From Thuidium tamariscinum (Eukaryota; Streptophyta; Bryopsida; Hypnales; Thuidiaceae): a stretch of 64,000 nt of DNA. Position 1 is the first letter of the stretch; each line of letters starts with the position of its first letter. The position numbers were made by a program, and so were the translations under genes. Shown piece after piece: positions 59,916-64,000 of the stretch. The DNA is taken from contig OX344753.2 in NCBI GenBank assembly GCA_947034885.2, positions 29,840,689-29,904,688 on the forward strand, written 5' to 3'. A model generated the notes under the pieces. It ran no database searches. It saw nothing but the letters and a program-made list of their open reading frames with translations, and was not told the DNA's origin.

Positions 59916-60682
59916 CCCTTGAAGGACCAAGGCCTTTTTTCTACCTAAAAAACAATTAAACTCCCATTTCTATAGCAAAGAAAAAAAAATTGAAAATTGT
60001 TATTTTTTCACATCTAACCTTAGAATCTTATACCTCACTAGTATGAAAATTTGTGAAAAAAATTTCAAAATTTTTGACCGCATAGATTGCAAGATATGTG
60101 TGTTTAAACTTTAAAGTGAAATAAATAAGTTTTGCAACACATTGCAAGACTTGGTTATTTGACTTTGAACCTTCTTAACTTAAATTCTCTTGCACTACAA
60201 AGTTTTGAGCTTTCGATCTTTATGGTGGAGTACTAAGTTGAAAGTCTAAGAAATATATATATGAAAAAAATTATTTTTATTATTCAAAAAATTGTTAAGT
60301 AGAAGTAGGTTCAAGATAAGAAGGAAAATCTAAATTAATAATATCTCTAAGATGAAATTTAAATGCACTAATTCCAATGGTTAGATTGTTTTAGAAAACA
60401 AAATAAACCACGTGGAACTTCTTCTTTTTAATAATTGTAAATATTGCATTTGGATATGAATCCTATCAGTTAAGATTGTCCATAACTTTCTCATAACAAA
60501 TCCAAATGTATCAAACCTTTTCATGTAGGCAAAAATATAATCTATGAGAAAAGAATGAAAAATAAAATGAAATTTCATAAAATTGTTTTCGATTGTTCCT
60601 CTCTTTTGTTTTGAGCTTATTTGGGTATATATTTTTCTCCAAGGCACTATTGAAAATAAATAAATAAATATGTAGATAGATA

Positions 60683-60762
<80 letters not shown>

Positions 60763-60886
60763 TATGATTTTAATCGATTGTTCCATCTTCAAAAAAAAGA
60801 ATTCAAAAATGAAGACAAAAATTGAGACTTTAGGTACCTACATGAAATTTTATTTGTCCCTCAAAGGGACAATGGTTCTTTTGAAG
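59916..60886 (+). mobile_element. TTAA-flanked element (971 bp) with internal TA microsatellite
   Basis: TTAA lies at 59912-59915 and 60887-60890. The ends read CCCTTGAAGGACCAAGG and CAATGGTTCTTTTGAAG. The interior follows the family. A TA repeat (about 60692-60759) has expanded inside it. Confidence 0.7.
60692..60759. repeat. (TA)n microsatellite
   Basis: About 68 bp of alternating TA, preceded by GTGTGTGT. It translates to alternating Tyr and Ile, which explains the spurious ORF across it. Confidence 0.95.
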
Positions 60887-61189
60887 TTAAAGACTCTAGA
60901 AATCAAGAACTCCTAAAACACATTCTTAAAGAAAAAGATCAAGGCATTCAGCTCTTAGAGCTCAATACAAGAAATAAAAAGGAAGTAAATAGAAAATATA
61001 TATTTTTAATTTAGAAAATACTTTATTCAAGGGTCTTCATAATGTGTGATGATATGTAAACCCTAGAACCAAAAATAATAATATATAAATTTTCAAGTGG
61101 ATACGAAAAATAGTATACAAATTGAAAAATCTCAATCGAATGCCAAAAAATTTCCAAAATAAAAGAGAATGTTACAAAGGCAAGTCAAT

Positions 61190-61560
61190 GGCTACCACCT
61201 CCACCTGCAATTGCCCTACACCCGCGGTTGCCCACAAAAGGTTGCCTAAGACCCGCAGTAGCTCCAAAACTACCAAAAAATGGCTTTTTTTGAACTTGGG
61301 CAAGGGAATGTCTCCGACCTTTGCTCGCGGTGGCTCTAGACCTGTGTTCTCCTACCTTCGGTTTCCCTACACCTGCAGTCGTCCACAAGAGGTCGCCTAA
61401 GACCCACAGTAGCCCCAAAACTGCCAAAAAATGACTTTTTCTGAACTTGGGCAAGGAAATGTCTCCCACCTCCATCTGCGGTTGCCCTACACCAGCAGTC
61501 GCCCAAAAGAGGTTGCCTCAGACCCTCGTTCTCCTACAAGAGGTCACCCTTGACAAGTGG
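61190..61560. repeat. GC-richer tandem repeat, 151-bp unit
   Basis: The block CCTAAGACCC(G/A)CAGTAG, then AAAAAATG(G/A)CTTTTT and GAACTTGGGCAAGG, recurs 151 bp apart (61245 and 61396). A partial third unit lies near 61516. The contrast with the surrounding AT-rich sequence is strong. Frames are open on both strands, but no gene is supported. Confidence 0.75.
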
Positions 61561-62075
61561 TTGCCAAAGAATTATAGTATGGCATTTTTTTGAAAAATGG
61601 AGGGAAAGAATAGTCCTCGGGTAGATCACTCTTTGTATATTTTATACCCCCCGTGCGGCGAGAGAGTATTTTTTAGGGGGCTATTTACCTCCTAGGTGGA
61701 AATATAAAGGCCCCTATAATTACCTAATTTGGCAAAATGACCTATATTAGTGCACCCTATCATTACTTATATTACCCTTGGGCATTGAAATTAATGTATG
61801 CTATATTCTTTATAAGGAAATAAATGAATGCAGAAGCTAATGAAGAGTAAAAGTGTTAGAGGACAAATTAAATATGATCTTTTTTTCCTACACCCTTCAA
61901 GCACCCTTATACTCTTGGAAAGACAATATTGAGTGTAAATTTCTTTTTCTATGCCCAAGTTTTTTATTATAAAGACTCTGGATCACCCAAATTTCTCCTT
62001 TTCTTTGCATAACCTATTTTATGTAGTGAAGTCACTTTCTATAGTATGAGCGAGAGTATGAGAGATATAAAATTT

Positions 62076-62650
62076 TCACACCCCATTCTTTTCCACACCC
62101 CATTTTTTTTCACATGCTTTTTTATTTTACACATGAATTTTTTTCACACCCCATTTTATCCCACATCCCATTTTTTTAACATGCTTTTTTATTTCACACC
62201 CCATTTTTTTCCACACCCTTTTCTTATTTCACACCCCATTTTTCTTAACACTCTTTTTTATTTCACACCCCATTTTTCTTAACATTGTTTTTCTAATTTC
62301 ACACCCCATTTTTTTAACACTGTTTTTATTTCACACCCCATTCTTTTTTATTTCACACCCCATTTTTTTTAACACTCTTCTTATTTCACACCCCATTCTT
62401 TTATATTTCACACACCATTTTTCTTACACTCTTTTTTATTTTGCACCCCATTTTTTCAATTTCACACTCTATTTTTCTTACACTCTTTTTTATTTTGCAC
62501 CCCATTTTTTTAACACTCTTTTTATTTCACACCCCATTCTTTTTACACCCCACTTTTTTTCACACTGCATTTTATTTGACACCCCATTTTTTTTAAACCC
62601 CATTTTTTTAAACACCCTATTTTTTCACACTCCATTATTTTCCCAAACCC
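62076..62650. repeat. Minisatellite of TTTCACACCCCATTTTTT-type units
   Basis: About 30 irregular units built on CACACCCCATTTTT with variable T tracts and TTAACACTCTT or TTTTATTT spacers. It stops about 45 bp before the TTAA-family copy at 62700. It is strongly strand-asymmetric (pyrimidine-rich on plus). Confidence 0.9.
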
Positions 62651-62699
62651 TATTGGCAAGCCCTATTGTTTTGGACTTCAAGCCCTTAAATCGATTTAA

Positions 62700-63630
62700 C
62701 CCCTAAAGGACCAAACTGGGTTTTTTTGACAACATAGCAATTTTGGGCAGCTCGTTACGGATGGTATTTTTTGTTTTTTTTTAAATTTTTGCACAACATG
62801 TGCCCAAGGAGTAGCTTTAAGTCCAAATTTTTTTCATAACCTTTGACTACATGGTTAAAAAGTTATGACATGATATGTTGCTTCCTTCGTTTGGCAGGGA
62901 GACCGGGCAACAAAAAAAACTTCTTTAAAAATTACTTTTTTAAGAAATTAAAATTTGAATTTTTTTTTATTTTTATCTAAGTGGAAAGCTTTGAATCATT
63001 CTATTTTGATCAATGAGTCAAAAGCTATGAGGATTTTTAGTTTGAGGTAGTTTTGGCTAGTTAGAGAATCTCTACACTACAAAAAAAAGTTTGAAATTCT
63101 TTATTTAATTCAATTTTTAATATTTTTGAAAAAAAAATTGGGTGTATATTATTTAACAAAACATTACAACCATTGGGATTGTCTTTTTTTAACTCTATAA
63201 ATAAATTGTTAATAATTTAGTATTTTGGCTAATTTTCTACTTCTTTCTACTTACTATTTTTTTCCTATGTGTTGCACAATTCCAAATGATCTGAAAATTT
63301 TCAAGCATGTAGCCAACTTCACTTGAAAAATGAGTCTAAGGAGTTACAATCATTTTGGACATTTTTTCATACAAATATGGTCTTCTAAAGTGCAGCTGCC
63401 CGTATTGCAGCAATGGTAAAAAAATGATTTTTGTCACTTTAAACACTAATATCTTGCAATCTACATGGTGAAAATTGCTGAAATGTTTTATACATATTCT
63501 TTAACATGTTCTATAAAAGATCCTATGGTTATTTTTGTCCAAAAATGTTTTTTCTTAAAATTTCATAGTTGTCTAAAAAATGACAATTTTGAAGCAGTTT
63601 TGGTAAAAACATAGTAAAAAACATTTAGGG
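62700..63630 (-). mobile_element. TTAA-family element, reverse orientation (about 931 bp)
   Basis: TTAA (62696-62699) then CCCCTAAAGGACCAAACTGG; the right end reads ACATTTAGGG with a decayed target site. The interior matches 40281-41222 and 47850-48722. Confidence 0.7.
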
Positions 63631-63634
63631 ATGA

Positions 63635-64000
63635 AGGTAGTTAGATTTATACACTTAGTTTTCTGGGTTCTACAACTTGATTTTGGGTTTGAAAATGAGC
63701 TGCACCACAGAGTAATCAAGTACTCAACCTTGGATTTTCATCCACTACGCATATTTTCATCCAAAACAGTCTGCCCCCATTAATACATCTAGCTGGTTGT
63801 TTACTCTGACCACCATAATACACCCAGTTGGTTGTATAGACTTATATTCAATACAGTAATGTAGTACTGTATATAGGATACTTTCAAATTTATAGTCCAT
63901 AAATTAGATATAAAAATACTTAATGGCCCAGATTTGTAGTTACCCTATATTATTTATACTACATTTTATTTTTTTAACATGTCCTATTTTATTTGTAATT
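63635..64000. other. Intergenic sequence to window end
   Basis: AT-rich. TAATACA(T/C)(C/A) followed by AGTTGGTTGT-like text occurs twice (about 63780-63835), a short direct repeat. Nothing coding was seen. Confidence 0.4.

Noticed and set aside
60686-60916. ORF encoding repeated Tyr-Ile
   Set aside because: Translation of a TA microsatellite.
62046-62282. ORF rich in HPxFFxT repeats
   Set aside because: Translation of the CACACCCCATTTTT minisatellite with no gene context.
1-64000. CRISPR arrays, bacterial operons, tRNA or rRNA genes
   Set aside because: The sequence is eukaryotic with spliced genes. The repeats are tandem without unique spacers, and no tRNA box pattern or rRNA block was found by eye.

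Overview
The window looks like nuclear DNA of a land plant: genes have GT-AG introns, and two of them belong to plant families (a BTB/NPH3 phototropism-type adaptor and a chloroplast Ycf37/Pyg7-type TPR protein). Long AT-rich stretches are packed with small DNA-transposon derivatives. I cannot name the species. The unusual gene families could suggest a non-flowering plant (moss, lycophyte or fern), but that is a guess.

Layout. 1-2.9 kb: AT-rich repeats. 2.9-7.1 kb: a gene island. It holds a minus-strand four-exon gene for a DDE integrase-core protein with an in-frame stop at residue 180 (3495-5363), a degenerate minus-strand coding-like stretch (5590-6126), a possible plus-strand exon (5418-5593) and an unrecognised 252-codon plus-strand ORF (6308-7066). 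7.1-11.4 kb: AT-rich with repeats. 11.4-17.4 kb: a second island, with a candidate 86-codon gene (about 11.4-12.7 kb), coding-like exons at 13.4-13.9 kb, and a coiled-coil/RING-like zinc-finger gene (14174-16140). A 27-bp minisatellite follows. 20.4-24.3 kb: a complete five-exon BTB/NPH3 gene on the minus strand. 27.2-29.8 kb: two orphan plus-strand exons with matching phase, split by a 2.3-kb intron carrying three different transposon remnants. 29.8-49.2 kb: repeat desert. 49.4-52.4 kb: a Pyg7/Ycf37-like chloroplast TPR gene on the minus strand. 53-64 kb: repeat desert with nested elements and minisatellites.

The most distinctive content is the repeat layer. The largest group is a family of about 0.5-0.95 kb elements flanked by TTAA, with termini starting CCC(C/T)T. 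At least a dozen whole or broken copies are visible. TTAA target sites plus CCC termini resemble the piggyBac superfamily, which would be notable in a land plant. Other elements are: a non-autonomous Mutator-like element with a perfect 9-bp target duplication, itself invaded by a TA-flanked element; a 270-bp CACTA-type palindromic MITE with a 3-bp duplication; a 1.1-kb near-perfect foldback nested inside a TTAA element; a roughly 0.6-kb hairpin family whose outer ends carry TCCCACAT and TATATATA motifs; and a MITE family with CATAAGAG termini.

No rRNA, tRNA, CRISPR array or autonomous transposase for the small elements was found. The genes appear to be independent transcription units. Exon structures were derived by hand from splice-site and phase consistency, without transcript evidence.
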